A stretch of DNA of 64,000 bases from Gnetum montanum. Taxonomy: Eukaryota > Streptophyta > Gnetopsida > Gnetales > Gnetaceae. Both the position numbers and the translations under genes were made by a program. Below are positions 46,901 to 58,139 of this stretch, piece after piece. The notes under the pieces are model-generated. The model had not been told where the DNA came from. It did not search any database and saw only the letters and a program-made list of their open reading frames with translations. Within the stretch, counting starts at the first letter, position 1. Every line of letters starts with the position of its first letter. The DNA lies in contig MNCI01002010.1 of NCBI GenBank assembly GCA_015680685.1, positions 124,001-188,000 of the forward strand, in the 5' to 3' direction.

Positions 46901-48870
46901 GAGAAGAAGGAGAGGAAGAAGAAGTCCTTCAATCTCCTCCTATCTCCTCTCCAATACCATCTCCAATTTCTTCCTTATCTCACACCCCTTTGTCTCACCA
47001 TAGCCTTAGATCTACTTCGATTGCTCCCTCAAACTAGCTGGAGCAAGAAGCCATTAAGGTTAAACTATGTATAAGGCTATAAATGCTTTTCCTATAGTTT
47101 GACCATGAGAATGATTGGAAGAAAGGTTGGCGTAGCATCTCTGTTGGGAAGGAGGTAGTGATTGTTCACCTACGGGAGCTTGAAGGTCTATTCGAGCATC
47201 TAACTTGAGCCATCCAATTTTATTGTGACTACCTTCAGGAGGAGATCTAGAATCCACTTTCCAAGAATCATGAAAGTGGATGGATTAATGAATAGTCCAC
47301 TATATCCACTTACCCCCCTTTTGTCTATCTTGATGTTTTATTTACGATCATCCATGTTTGGATTTATGTGATGAAGTATTAGCTTTTATTGTTTTAATTT
47401 AATGAATACATCTCATCTTTAATATTTCTACTTTGCTTTTATATTAAGTTCTATTAAAATTATTGGTTACATTTTGTCTTCTACTCAAGGCTATTCCCAG
47501 GCTAACTGTGCCCATAAGCAAGGTTTCCTAGGCAATAGCCTTGCCAAATTGTGCACTTTAGGGGTGTTGTGTGTTAGGTTATCTCATGACCCAAATTTTT
47601 ACATCAACAACTTTAACCTGAAACCAACTTGGCACATTACTCTTATGTTATTATCTTCTACCAAATTGCTAAGTCCTTTTTCAAGAATAATGCCTACCAA
47701 CTTAGCAAAAATATTACTTACAACTATCATGTGGTAGTTGTTTAAATTATTTTTTATTAATTTTTTATATAAAAGTTTTGCCTTCGTGACTTTTTGTCAT
47801 TTATTAAATTCATTCTTCATAGCTAAGCTTTGTTGATGAATAATTTCTTTATGAATAAAAGTCCCTATTCATTTAAGTAATTCTAGATACAAACCATCAG
47901 AAACAACAAGTTTTCTAGTTACTAATTTATTAATGTGTTCTATTACTTCCTTTAGAGTAAATTGAATAGAATCATGATGAGAATTAAAATAGTAATTAAT
48001 AATTTTTCGTATATAGAGAGTATTATAGAATGCAAAAGGTTCATAAAAAGAGAAATTAAATGATGGAGAGATTTTGCATTAAAAATATTTTTTTAAAAAA
48101 TTAGTCTTATTTTTAATCATGTATGCAAATGTTCTTGTTGTCCTTTGACAAAAATTTTCTTTTTGCTGATTAAGCATTTGTACTACCTAATCAAAATTTA
48201 TCTTTGATTTCTATTAGCTATTTTAATGTCCCTTCTAGCCTCCACAAAATCATCATTAAATCAGTGTTTTTGAGCATGAGACTTGTAATCATTAGTAACC
48301 TATTTAGCTACCTCTATTAATATTTGTTCGAACTCCTTAACATTCCACTAATTTTGTACCACCCTTTTATGATTTTCTTTAGCTTCTAATGTGATTCTTA
48401 TTTTGTATATCTTCTTCAATATTATGAAACACATTGATTTTTTTAAAAAAGGTCTAAATGATGATGACATGATTCCACCAACTCATCTTCTACTTTAAAT
48501 TCTATAATATACTGAATATTTGTAATAGAGAATAAAATAAAATCAATACAAAAGTTACCTTAAGGTCTTGTACAAGTGAATGTTGTAGATTGTGGCAACC
48601 TTATAAGACCATGGCAGATGAGAAGGTCTAGAGCCTTCGTCCATTGTAAAAATTGTTGTCGCATTTTATGAATGCTACCATTCAAAACCAAAAATGATTT
48701 AGATCAATTCCTATGCCACTATTATCATAATACCACTAAATAAGTCTATTTTTCTATAAGTCCACTCTATTAAAATCTCCACAAATAAAAATAGCTCATT
48801 TTGGTCTAAAATCTACAATATCTATTTCTACATGCTAAAAAAGATAGCTTTTACATAAACTTGCATAATT
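43990..48870 (-). mobile_element. Second decayed non-LTR element, minus strand, interrupted
   Basis: Coding remains on the minus strand: endonuclease part with CGDFNRVDL (near 48,780) and GNFCIDFILFS; RT N-terminal part with NIFAKLVGIILEKGLSNLVE (near 47,700). After a gap of about 2.1 kb the RT continues with KKLFIIFIDFA and AYDSMIYKIFW (near 45,250) and NIGVKQGYRLSPTLFSLFID (near 45,050). The C-terminal part has SFRYLDLHYTSNYKWDKCVK (44,780) and a Cys-rich tail ERWINLPREEYTCRLCRS (44,060). The RT style differs from the L1-type copies next to it. Heavily decayed. Confidence 0.7.
45330..47470. mobile_element. Insertion inside the RT of the second non-LTR element
   Basis: RT text stops near 47,480 and resumes near 45,300 on the minus strand, so the bases between entered later. 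They are richer in C on the plus strand and hold a CT-microsatellite at 45,717-45,730. Plus-strand open pieces include one frame from 46,846 to about 47,330 that crosses TAG/TAA codons (readable part NDWKKGWRSISVGKEVVIV). I do not recognise the source, and the ends and target duplication are not resolved. Confidence 0.45.
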
Positions 48871-49880
48871 TAACATTGGTTTTAATTTGTTTCAACATGA
48901 AAATCAATTCTCAGCAAATCAATTTTGGAATTTCATTAATTTAAAAAAGGAAAAATATTCTCGTGGTCAAATAGTAGATATATATCATAAATATATAGGT
49001 AAACTAGTTATGTTTATGGCATGCTTAAAATAGTGCTAAAAAATATCTAGAATTATGAGGTAGTAAGATTGATGTAAAGAGAAAATACTATGCAAAAATA
49101 AATCTAATTCCTAAAGTTCATGTCTTCTTTAAATTTACAAGAAAAGTTTTTTTAACTATTGATTATTTTTAATAGATATTATTTATATAAGAATGCTTGT
49201 GAAGATGGTGAAAATCTCTTTTGTAGTACATGACAATTTCTTATATTTGGAACCATTTAAAAGGCCACCAATCATCATGTTATTATGGCATAATCTTCAA
49301 TGTGAAGTTGCATTAGAATGGACTTGGATTGGTGGTACTTATACATTAACAGAACTTGGAGTGTTTTACTAGCATGCATGACTTTTTAAGAGAACTCTAA
49401 TAGTCTTTGAAGGGATAGAATTTGACACTTGTTGGTGTATTAAAAATTGGAAGGAGAATGTGCTATTTAAAATAAAAGTTGACTTGCACAAATCTTTGAA
49501 CCTTAGACAAATATAGTTTTTATTTTCAAAGATTGGATTAGATTAGTATATTGAAATGATCATTTACTTAAAAAGTTTCATTTTAAGAATGCCGAGATCC
49601 TAAGACTATTCTCATTATACTTCAAACCTTTTTTGTAAATATATTTTTTTATTTATTGGGAAAAATATTTAAGTAAAATGAACATGAAGAAAATAAAGTG
49701 TAGAAGTTTGTTTTTTCTTTTTTTGTTGAGGGTAGGTGAAGGGGTGCTATTGTTAAGGTAAGAAGGAAAATAAAATTTATTTTGTTTCTAAAACTTAAAA
49801 ACTTTAAAAATCCACACTCAAATAAATTTAAACGGCATTTTAGGTTACCATTTGGTATCCAGGTTGCTTAAGAAGCCAAC
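48871..49880. other. AT-rich stretch, no gene seen
   Basis: No recognisable gene or repeat. Confidence 0.5.
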
Positions 49881-50141
49881 ATCTACTGATTTCATATCCG
49901 AATGTTTCCATTTTGTTATCCAATTTTTTCGGGGTTTGTATCCGTCCTTATTTTGCACTATGATTCTATCTACTGATTTCATATCCGAATGTTTCCATTT
50001 TGTTATCCAATTTTTTCGGGGTTTGTATCCGTCCTTATTTTGCACTATGATTCTATCTACTGATTTCATATCCGAATGTTTCCATTTTGTTATCCAATTT
50101 TTTCGGGGTTTGTATCCGTCCTTATTTTGCACTATGATTCT
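49881..50141. repeat. Perfect triplication of an 87-base unit
   Basis: Units start at 49881, 49968 and 50055 and read identically. As 87 is a multiple of three, both strands stay open through the array (113 codons plus, 124 codons minus with a 29-residue repeat). No family features, so I treat the ORFs as a by-product. Identity without a single change is unlike the old repeats around it. Confidence 0.9.
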
Positions 50142-50590
50142 ATGTTTGAAAGTTTTATTTTCCAAAACAGACGTGGTCAGAATGATTAGATAATAGAGCA
50201 TTCCTTGAATGAAACTCATTGTATTACGTCATAAACAGGACCTTCTGGAAATGCTGGACATGTACGAAGTATGCGAATATGATTAAAGAAATTGCCAGAT
50301 ATTCTTGGTAAGAGTCGTAGGAAATCCAACAAAATTTGCAGCGATTACACACGATTGCAGGCGGCAAAATTCCCATACGAGTCGAATGAAAACACCTTAT
50401 CGAAATCATTTGTTTGCGTTCACCGAAAGGCCCATTGCAAGCAACACAAGAATAATTCCTTAACGAAGAACTTGAAAAAGAAAAAAATGGATTCAAAAAG
50501 TATTCAAGACACTTTGGGATCCAAAATTATTTGAGACAAGATCAAGATCAAGGGAGGAGGAGTAACGAAGGCAAGGCGGGGCATTATTTC

Positions 50591-51109
50591 CTACTTGATG
50601 ATCCAGAGCTCGTTATCATTTTCCTTATTCCAGGGAGACAGAAATAGGAGACCATCTGCTCCGAGCATGACATTTTGGTGCACATTTTCACCGGTGCGGA
50701 GGGTGCTGTATAATCCGTCCATATTGCGGATACTCCAAGCAATGGAGGCATTGTAAGGACTGGAAGATGAGATCTGTCCCTCGGTCACATCCAGAAAATT
50801 CCCTGCATTCCTGAGGGCCTGCTTTGTGCCTGCGTTAAGCAGAGCAGAAATAGGAAAACGTTCAGAATCGCGACGCTCGCCCCAGAAAAAAGTTTCCCAT
50901 ACCATCCCGTGGCTGCTGCTGTCGCAGGCCACTCCCCTCACGAACCCATCAGATAAAGCTATGCATGTTTCTAAGTCTGTTTTTGATCGGGTTCTCAGCT
51001 CAACTCCCATGGCTATGGGTGCCATCAATGCTGCCACCATAGTCACCGCCACTGTCAGTTTGCTTCTTCTTTCCATCTTTCTTGCGTCCATGGTTTCTGC
51101 TCTGCTCAT
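50591..51109 (-). CDS. Small secreted protein of unknown family, 172 codons (copy X)
   Basis: Intact ORF. From Met12 (MERRSK, start at 51076) the sequence has a classic signal peptide: a basic n-region, the hydrophobic core LTVAVTMVAALMAPIAMG, then VELRTRSK. The mature part has few Cys (ETCIAL, VACDSS). It ends with GLYSTLRTGENVHQNVMLGA and LSPWNKENDNELWIIK, a style seen in beta-trefoil or lectin-like repeats; that likeness is weak. The first Met (51109) would put a charged 11-residue leader before the signal peptide, and Met12 fits better. No promoter lies upstream: the LINE 3' region ends a few bases before the ATG. The second copy of the 5' part, with a TATA box, lies at 55,086-55,301. The gene may be cut off from its promoter. 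Confidence 0.6.
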   Translation of the reverse strand: MSRAETMDARKMERRSKLTVAVTMVAALMAPIAMGVELRTRSKTDLETCIALSDGFVRGVACDSSSHGMVWETFFWGERRDSERFPISALLNAGTKQALRNAGNFLDVTEGQISSSSPYNASIAWSIRNMDGLYSTLRTGENVHQNVMLGADGLLFLSPWNKENDNELWIIK

Positions 51110-51115
51110 GGGGGG

Positions 51116-54100
51116 TTGTTAAGGTGATGTGCTAGCTGGAGAAGAAAAATTAAATCCAAAACCTTAACAGAGTCCAATGTTGCAAGTTGACCCCCCAGTC
51201 AACCTGCAACAAGACAAAAGCTTATCGCACCCCCCTGGGACGACAGCTGAAGAAGGAGATCAAGACACCTAATTCAAAGAGAATTCAGTTGGAAAAGGTA
51301 ATATTATTGAGAAAGCCTAGTTCGCGACATTGAAGTTGGACATTTCCAGCAATAGAGCATTTCATACCGTAGTCAAATTCATTGTAGTTTGTGTTATGAT
51401 ACCAAGCATCTAGACGACATTTCCAAATAAAGAAGATAATCTCAAATAGGAGGATTTTCCAGGCTTTTTGAAGGTGACGCTTAACACAATCATCTTGAAG
51501 GATACATTGAGGAAAACTAAGAGAATGATTAGGAAGGAAGACTTGGAGAGATTTACACCATTGCCAAATGTATTGAGAGAATGAGCAATCCCAAAAGACG
51601 TGTTGAAAAGAATCATCCGCTTTACAAATGGGGCATTTAGGATGATCAATTCCTAAAAAAAGAAGCCTATGTCCGATGGGAAGACCTTGATGAACCAAGG
51701 ACCAAAACAAAAAACGATGCTTAGGTTGAGCCTTGGAAGTCCAAATCCGACGAAAAATAGTTTTCCACTGGTGATCCTCAAGATGTAAACTCCAACGTCT
51801 ATTTAGAGTGGAGAATTGAAAAGCTTGCGTATGAAACCAAGATCGGGCTTTAGAGATACGTAAAGAGCAAAGAGGGGAACCGTCAGGCCAAAACCAATCT
51901 TCGTACCAAGGAGTATTAGTATGCATCTTATGCACAACAAAGTTGAAAAGGACTTGCTCAAGGTGTTGGTAAATGACAATATCTTGTCTTTGAAACCCCC
52001 ATTTAACTTTCGCATGTGTCCAAGGGAGGGTAGGAGAATCATTTCTAATAGTATATAATTGATCAATATGGTGGAGATTGCGGTCAGCAAAACGATTGGC
52101 CCTATGAGAGAATTCATCGTAAAGACAACCTCTATTCTTTTTAAATATAGGGGACCACCAGATAGAGTGAGTCAACAGAGATTGCAAGCTTATCTGGGAA
52201 GGTTTCCATTGTAACAGATCTCGAAGTTGGCTCCAACAACGCCAAATTTGCTAGAACCAAAAAGAACCTTTGATCTTCTGAGAGTTTTTACTAATGATCC
52301 AATTGCTCCAATGAGTATTATGCCATCGTTGGTGTGTACCAAGACTAGAGATATTGTGCCTAAAAAGGATCTTCCAAGCTTCATCTCCTTCCATACATCG
52401 AGTCACCCATTTGGAGGCCAAGAGAGTACTCTGGTGCTCAATAGAGGCAAGTCCTAAGCCCCCTTGTTCTTTACTTAAAGTGCAAGTATCCCAAGCTACT
52501 TGATGAAAAGCTTTGTGATCATCCTTATCCCCCCAAAGGAAATTCCTGAGAATGTTGTTAATGCAATGAAAGGAAGATTTGGAAGGAGCCATAAAGAAAG
52601 AGTAATAGACATGAGTGGAGCTCAAAATATGATTAACTACGATAAATCTACCTGCAAGAGATAAGGGTTTAGAAGCCCATTTCAAAGCTTTATGTTTCAC
52701 CTTTTCCACCACATTGTTCCATATGGTAGTGGGAGTAGCAAATAAAGCAATAGGGGTGCCTAAGAGGGTGAAAGGATCAATAGGAGATAGCCACTTGATA
52801 TCAAAGTGATAAGTCCAAGGAGGCATAGGAGAGAAGCTAGATCGAATGGCTTGCGTTTTGTTCCAATTAATCTTAGCTCCTGAGGCTCTATAGTAGATAT
52901 CTATACATTGCAAGGCAGTGTTAAAATTATTATGATCCTTGATCAAAGTGATAAAAGTATCATCTGCAAACTGGCTGTAAACAAGATCATGTCCTTGTTG
53001 TGGAAGAGAGATACCTCCTAGCCGCATAGATTCATTAGAAGATCTAAGAACAGCTCCCAGAGCATCAGCAGCTAGGATGAAAAGATAAGGAGCTAAAGGG
53101 CACCCTTGTCGAACTGATTTTTGAAGCTCAATGACCTTAGAGAAGGATCCGTTAATGCAGATGACTGAAGAGGCCTCTGACAAAACAAGATCAATATGTC
53201 TCTCAAAAGCATTACCTAAGTTGTGGTGTTTGACTATACTTTTTAAAAAGGACCAATCAAGCATGTTGTAAGATTTAGCAAAATCAAGCTTAAGAAGAAT
53301 AGCATTTTGATTAGTGGAAGAAGCCCAGTGCAAGCCCTCAATAGCAGTAACAACATTGTCTAAAATATATCTACCTTGAACAAAACCGGTTTGCTCCTTG
53401 CTTATAAGATGAGTAAGAAAGGGTTTAAGTTTATTAGCTATAGCTTTGGCAATGATTTTATAGATGACATTTAAAAGAATGATAGGGCGCCAATTACTTA
53501 TATTTAGTCGATCTCCTAACTTGGGGAGAAGCTTAATAATACCAGCAGTAATCTGCTTACCAAAGGATCCTTCCCTAAGAGCTTCCTTATATACCCTATA
53601 AACAGTGTCTTGAAGAGTGGGCCAGAATTTCTTAAAAAATTCTGTGGGAAGGCCATCCATACCAGGGGCTTTACCATCGTGGAGTTGTTGAAGAGCATTA
53701 CCAAGATCCTGTTTGGAAAGAAGAGAAGCATCACCAAAGATGGAGCGATTAAAAGGTGTAATAGCTCCTAAACAAGTGTTAACTGCAGTGGGGTCAATCG
53801 CCTCTTTTCGAAAAGTTCGAGAGTAGAACTCAAAGAAGGCCTGAAGAATGTCATCCTTGGAGGTAAAGATATTATCTTCTACTTGAATAGCTGGAATTTT
53901 ATGGGACGGATTCCCCCCTTTGAGGAGACGAAAAAAGCCCTTTGTAGCCTGGTCACCCATGCGAAGCCACGAGAGACAAGCACGGAGGTGAACACCTCTC
54001 GCTTCATAGTGGTCCATTATACGTAGGTTCTCCTTGGCACGTTTCAAACGACTAAAGTGAGCCTCAGTAGCTTCATCTTGATTAATGGTGTTTTGAAGTA

Positions 54101-55085
54101 AGGAAATTTCCTCATGAAGGTTGGACTTGTGAGAACTTAGTTGTGAAGCAATCAATTTACCTGCATGTTTGGAAAACCGTTGGAGGCGGGTACAAGCATT
54201 TGTCCACCAATCAATCCAACCGTCATCACCGAGGGGTTTAGGATGCAAATTCCAGATTTGCATCAATAAAGAGCAAAGGGAGTTACTATGAAGAAAGGCA
54301 GTGTTAAAAATATAAAGATCGTTAGAAGAGTATGAGTTCCCAGAGTGGGAAAGAGACCAATGAATAGGATAATGATCTGACAAGACCTGGGAATAATCTG
54401 CTTGGACAGGGGCACCGTTGGTAGAAGTAAAATGAATAAGGGGATTAGTAGATAGATAAACCCTATCCAATCGAGAAGAGATGTAGGAAGCACCAAGTCT
54501 AGCGTTACTCCAAGTAAACCAGTTAGAGGTACTAGAAGAGGAATAGTTTTCATTAGCTTCTTGCAACGTTAATTGACATTTCAACGAGAGCCACTCAGAG
54601 AGCTCCCTGTTGTCTAAACCACCTCTATGTCCTCCTAATTTATCCTTTGGATGCTCAGTCATGTTGAAGTCCCCAGCAATAATCCATTTAGCTGGGGGTA
54701 AATTGTGTCTGAGCCAATTCCACAAGAGCTTCCGATCAGTTGAGTGACAAGGAGCATAAATGGAGACAATCCCTAAGATCTCATTCGCGTACCGTAATCG
54801 AACCCAACTACAATGCCCTAAATTATCACAACCGTGATCAAGAACAGACTCCTGCCACTTATTATGGAGAAAAATTATAGCCCCCCCTTTACCATGTTCA
54901 TGGTGAGTAGAAACATAAGAACTGTTGGGAAAAATGCTCTGGCAGCAAGTTTGAAGATTGAATCCTTGGATTTTAACTTCTTGAAGACAAACAACGTCAA
55001 AGGAATGTCTCTGAATATAATCTCGAACTATATATCTTCTACGAGGGTCTGAGAGACCCCTAACATTCCATGAACAACACTTCAT
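51116..55085 (-). mobile_element. Nearly intact L1-type LINE ORF2 with 3' region
   Basis: One frame of 1,267 codons from MKCCSWNVRGL (55085) to TGA (51285-51287), broken only by TAG at 52251-52253, where CAG (Gln) fits. Endonuclease: VCLQEVKIQGF, WIIAGDFNMTEHPKDKLGG, SSRLDRVYLS, LSDHYPIHWSL. RT: ISNWRPIILLNVIYKIIAKA, ILLKLDFAKSYNMLDW, SVRQGCPLAPYLFILAADAL and FADDTF, all catalytic Asp present. Zinc-binding end: CPICKADDSFQHVFWDC. ORF1 is absent, so the copy is 5'-truncated just before the ORF2 Met. The 3' region (51284-51116) has no clear poly(A) before the host sequence resumes. Confidence 0.9.
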
Positions 55086-55301
55086 TGGATTCTCATCAGA
55101 TAAAGCTATGCATGTTGCTATGTCTGATTTTGATTGGATTCTCACACCTCCATCTTTGCATGTTTCTATGTCTATTTTTGATTGGATTCTCACAACTCCC
55201 ATGGCTATGGGTGCCATCAATACTGCCACCATAGTCACCGCCACTGTCAGTTTGCTTCTTCTTTCCATCTTTCTTGACTCCATGGTTTCTGCTCTGCTCA
55301 T
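51285..55301 (-). pseudogene. In-frame fusion of the copy Y signal-peptide exon to LINE ORF2
   Basis: From the ATG at 55301 the frame reads MSRAETMESRKMERRSKL, a signal-peptide core (TVAVTMVAVLMAPIAMG) and a short mature part with a duplicated segment (VRIQSK...ETC, VRIQSK...ATC). It then enters the LINE ORF2 at 55085 without a stop, and stays open to the TAG at 52251: 1,016 codons. Product as read: signal peptide plus endonuclease, RT and part of the C-terminal region. A secreted RT makes no obvious sense, and Met codons at ORF2 could also be used. The fusion may be accidental, but it places ORF2 behind a plausible host promoter. Confidence 0.6.
55086..55301 (-). pseudogene. 5' part of the secreted-protein gene (copy Y), broken by the LINE
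   Basis: The first 115 bases match copy X (51109 downwards) with only a few changes, and homology begins at the ATG in both. Copy Y then has an extra tandem duplication of about 50 bases (gtgagaatccaatcaaaa twice) and ends at ...gctttatctgatgagaatcca, where the LINE starts. Copy X runs on from the same point (gctttatctgatgggttcg) to a full ORF. So the host 5' part lies on both sides of the LINE. Confidence 0.7.
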
Positions 55302-55323
55302 GCTTTAATCCCACCTCTTCTGG

Positions 55324-55333
55324 CTATTTATAG
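55324..55333 (-). promoter_or_regulatory. TATA box of the copy Y gene
   Basis: The minus strand has ctataaatag 23-32 bases upstream of the first ATG (55301). With transcription starting about 30 bases past the TATA box, the message would begin at or after that ATG, so Met7 or Met12 is the more likely start codon. Met12 gives a standard signal peptide. Confidence 0.6.
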
Positions 55334-55834
55334 CCATCGTGGTGGGATTCTTGTGAACGGCACGGGGTCTCATTGTAACTTATAGCGCGGTTTTCGATCT
55401 TGCAATTTTGAAACTAAAAACCTTCTCAGGGTTTAATGCTATTTCTTCTAGGACGGAGCAAGGCGACAAAGTAGCTTAAACAGCGGATGTGAGGCCTATA
55501 TATAGATTTTTGATAATAGCTGGGATTTAGTACAGTGGATATTCATAACCGATTACCTCTTTTCCCAAACAATCATAAAGTTAATCGGTATTTATAAATT
55601 TTTGATTAAGTGGACATCCCAAGCAAGTTTTTTTATTTTTTATTTTTGTTTTTTTCAATAATAAAGTGATCAAGGTAATCATATGGATACTTTGCTTAAT
55701 GGATAATCAGTAAAATTGTGAGTTTCTATGAAAGTGATATGGATGCAATTGTAGATAAGTAATACACGTTCAAGTAGTTAGTTTATTATTTTTTTAGGCA
55801 AAGGAGGTTGCCAAGTCAACCATCTTTAATAAAT

Positions 55835-55910
55835 GAGGTGTTAGCCTAGCTGGAAGACTCTTAATGTGAAAGCTCTAAGTCATGCGTTTGATTCTGGTGA
55901 GCAATGCTAA
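55835..55910 (+). repeat. tRNA-derived SINE head, copy 1
   Basis: Contains TAGCCTAGCTGG (55842-55853), close to a tRNA A box, and gcgtttgattctgg about 32 bases later, close to a B box (GTTCGANTC). These are internal pol III promoter parts. No good cloverleaf or anticodon stem, so a SINE or tRNA relic and not a tRNA gene. Confidence 0.5.
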
Positions 55911-56588
55911 TTTACAAGGTTGTAATTGGGTTATATATTTTGTGGTATAACTATATTAGAATTATTTTTAATTCCAATACCCAAAAAGAAAAGAAGAGTA
56001 TTTTAAGCCAAGGCTCCAAAGTACAATAGATGAGCAAAATCCTAATCTCTTTTCAAAGTAAAATCCTAACCTCTTTTTAAATAGTTGCACTTAGGCTCGA
56101 ACACAAGCTTTACAACCTAAAATAAACACATTACCATCATTTAAAATAATGTTCACATATGAAACTAAAATAAAAATAGACTTTTGATAATAGCTGGGAT
56201 TTAGCACAGTGGATATTCACAACTGATTACCTCTTTGCCCAAACAATCATAAAGTTAATTGGTATTTATAGATTTTTGATTATGTGATTCGAGATCCGAA
56301 ACCAATTACCTCTTTACCTAAAAATGAATGGAAATGACGTACTTAATTGTTTTTTGTTTTTTCTAATAGTAAAGTGATCAAGGTAATCATATGCTTGATA
56401 TGGATACTTCGCTTAATGGATAATTAGTAAAATTGTGAGTTTCTATGCAAGTGATATGGATGCAATTGTAGATAAGTACTATAGGTTGAAGTAGTTAGTT
56501 CATTATTTTTTTTAGGCAAAATAGGTTGCCAAGATAAGTTAACCATCTTTAATCATTCTTAGAAAATTAAAAAGAAAGCTATAATCAA

Positions 56589-56665
56589 TGGGGTGTTAGC
56601 CTAGCTGAAAGACTCTTGATGTGAAAGCTCCAAGTAATGGGTTTGCTTCGGGTGAGCAATGCTAA
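56589..56665 (+). repeat. tRNA-derived SINE head, copy 2
   Basis: The matching place in the second tandem unit: TAGCCTAGCTGA and gggtttgcttcggg. Both boxes are more decayed than in copy 1. Present because the whole unit was duplicated, not from a second insertion. Confidence 0.5.
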
Positions 56666-56940
56666 TTTATAAAGTTCTAATTGGGTTATATATTTTGGGG
56701 TATAACTATATTATAATTATTTTTAATTCAAACACCTAAAAAGAAAAGAAGAGTATTTTAAGCCAACTCTCCAAAGTACCATAGATGAGCAAAATCATAA
56801 TTTCTTTTCAAAGTAAAATCCTAACCTCTTTTCAAATAGTTGCACTTAAGCTCAAACACAAGCTTTACAACCTAAAATAAACACATTACCATAATTTCAA
56901 ATAATATTCACATAGGAAACTAAAATAAAAATACATCAAA

Positions 56941-58130
56941 AACTTTAGTATACCTCTAAGTCTTTGGAAACTAGTAATTCCATACTAAACTCTTTTTCCA
57001 TTGGTGTTGCACTTAAAACTATTTGGAGAGGGAGTGTTGGAATTCTAAAGAATGACTAGAGGTACACCTAAAGATGTATATCCCACATATAATGAACACA
57101 ATAGTTTGGTAAAGTTCTTTATAGGAAAAACTAAATGGGTGTGGGGGTAACATAAAATAATTTAACACTAAGAATTATAATGATGTGACAAGTGTGACTT
57201 GAATTGAAAACCTTTTTCCTAACAAGATAATGAATTAACCACTTTAGCCATCTATCACTAAAGGCTATTTATAAGAAAAATAATTAGATTCAATTCTAAC
57301 TAAACCATACCTTTGATAAAACTTGGTTTAAACATGAAGCTATCTCATGTGTAACTTAAACTTATAACCTCTTGTCTACATGATACTTATAAGATAACTA
57401 TTGTACCTACTTTTATTCATTTTGAATCAAAACTAAGCATAACTATATTTTATGGGTATTCAACACAAAGCCATCTCCAACCTAGAAGTGAGGTCTCATG
57501 TCATCTGCAACATCATTTTTTACTCTATCCATGGTTTTCAATTTTGACATCTAATGTCAAATCTTGTGTCAATCTTGACTTCAAATCTTTTGTACATCTA
57601 CTTTTTCAAATCTTTTGCACATCTACTTTTGCAATATGCAGTGTCATTTTATTTGTTGACATCTCATGTTAATCATACTTTTGATATTTCATTTCCTCGC
57701 GTGTTGGATCTTGAGCACCAGATTCATCACAGCACCGCAACGGCCAGGCTGTTGCAGCCATAGCCGCCCACATCTGCCCGTTTGGGCATTAAATCTTCGA
57801 TCGGCATAGCGTTTCTGGATGATGATCATCTTATTATCTTCCAAATGCATTGTTAAGGCACTTTACAGTAGATTCTCCATCCATGGTTTTTAGATGAAAT
57901 ATTATTCAAGGATTGGTGGAATGATTTCTGATTCCTCTTCGCGTGCATAGTAACAAAGATCCGTTTAAGCAGAAACGGCAGCCGGATTTTCGTGCCGATG
58001 CATTATCATGATGATGTGATTTGTACCAGTCCTAATTTTTAAAAGCAAAGTAAGCATTAGGGTCCAGAAAAATTTTGTCAAAAACTCGCAGCGGGATAAT
58101 AAACATGGATCTGGATTTTCTGAATTTCGC
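56941..58130. other. No gene seen; GC-richer patch at 57,690-58,010
   Basis: AT-rich to about 57,690. The patch after it (tcctcgcgtgttggatcttg, ccagattcatcacagcaccg) is richer in CpG and may be the 5' part of the LINE that follows. No conserved protein recognised. Confidence 0.4.
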
Positions 58131-58139
58131 ACCACATCT

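Larger units (their letters stand above)
55502..56940. repeat. Direct tandem duplication, ~675 + ~760 bases
   Basis: Text from tagatttttgataatagctgggat (55502) recurs from 56177 with many small changes. It runs through atgagcaaaatc, aaaatcctaacctctttt and cctaaaataaacacattacc to taaaataaaaata. The second unit has some added bases (a cattcttagaaaattaaaaag-type insert near 56,555). Each unit carries one SINE-like head. Confidence 0.85.

Noticed and set aside
49845-50219. 124-codon minus-strand ORF with a 29-residue repeat
   Set aside because: The open frame follows from an 87-base unit without stops, and the plus strand is open too. No start context or family support.
55842-55895. Functional tRNA gene
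   Set aside because: A and B boxes are seen but no acceptor pairing or clear anticodon arm. The second copy is more decayed; a SINE relic fits better.
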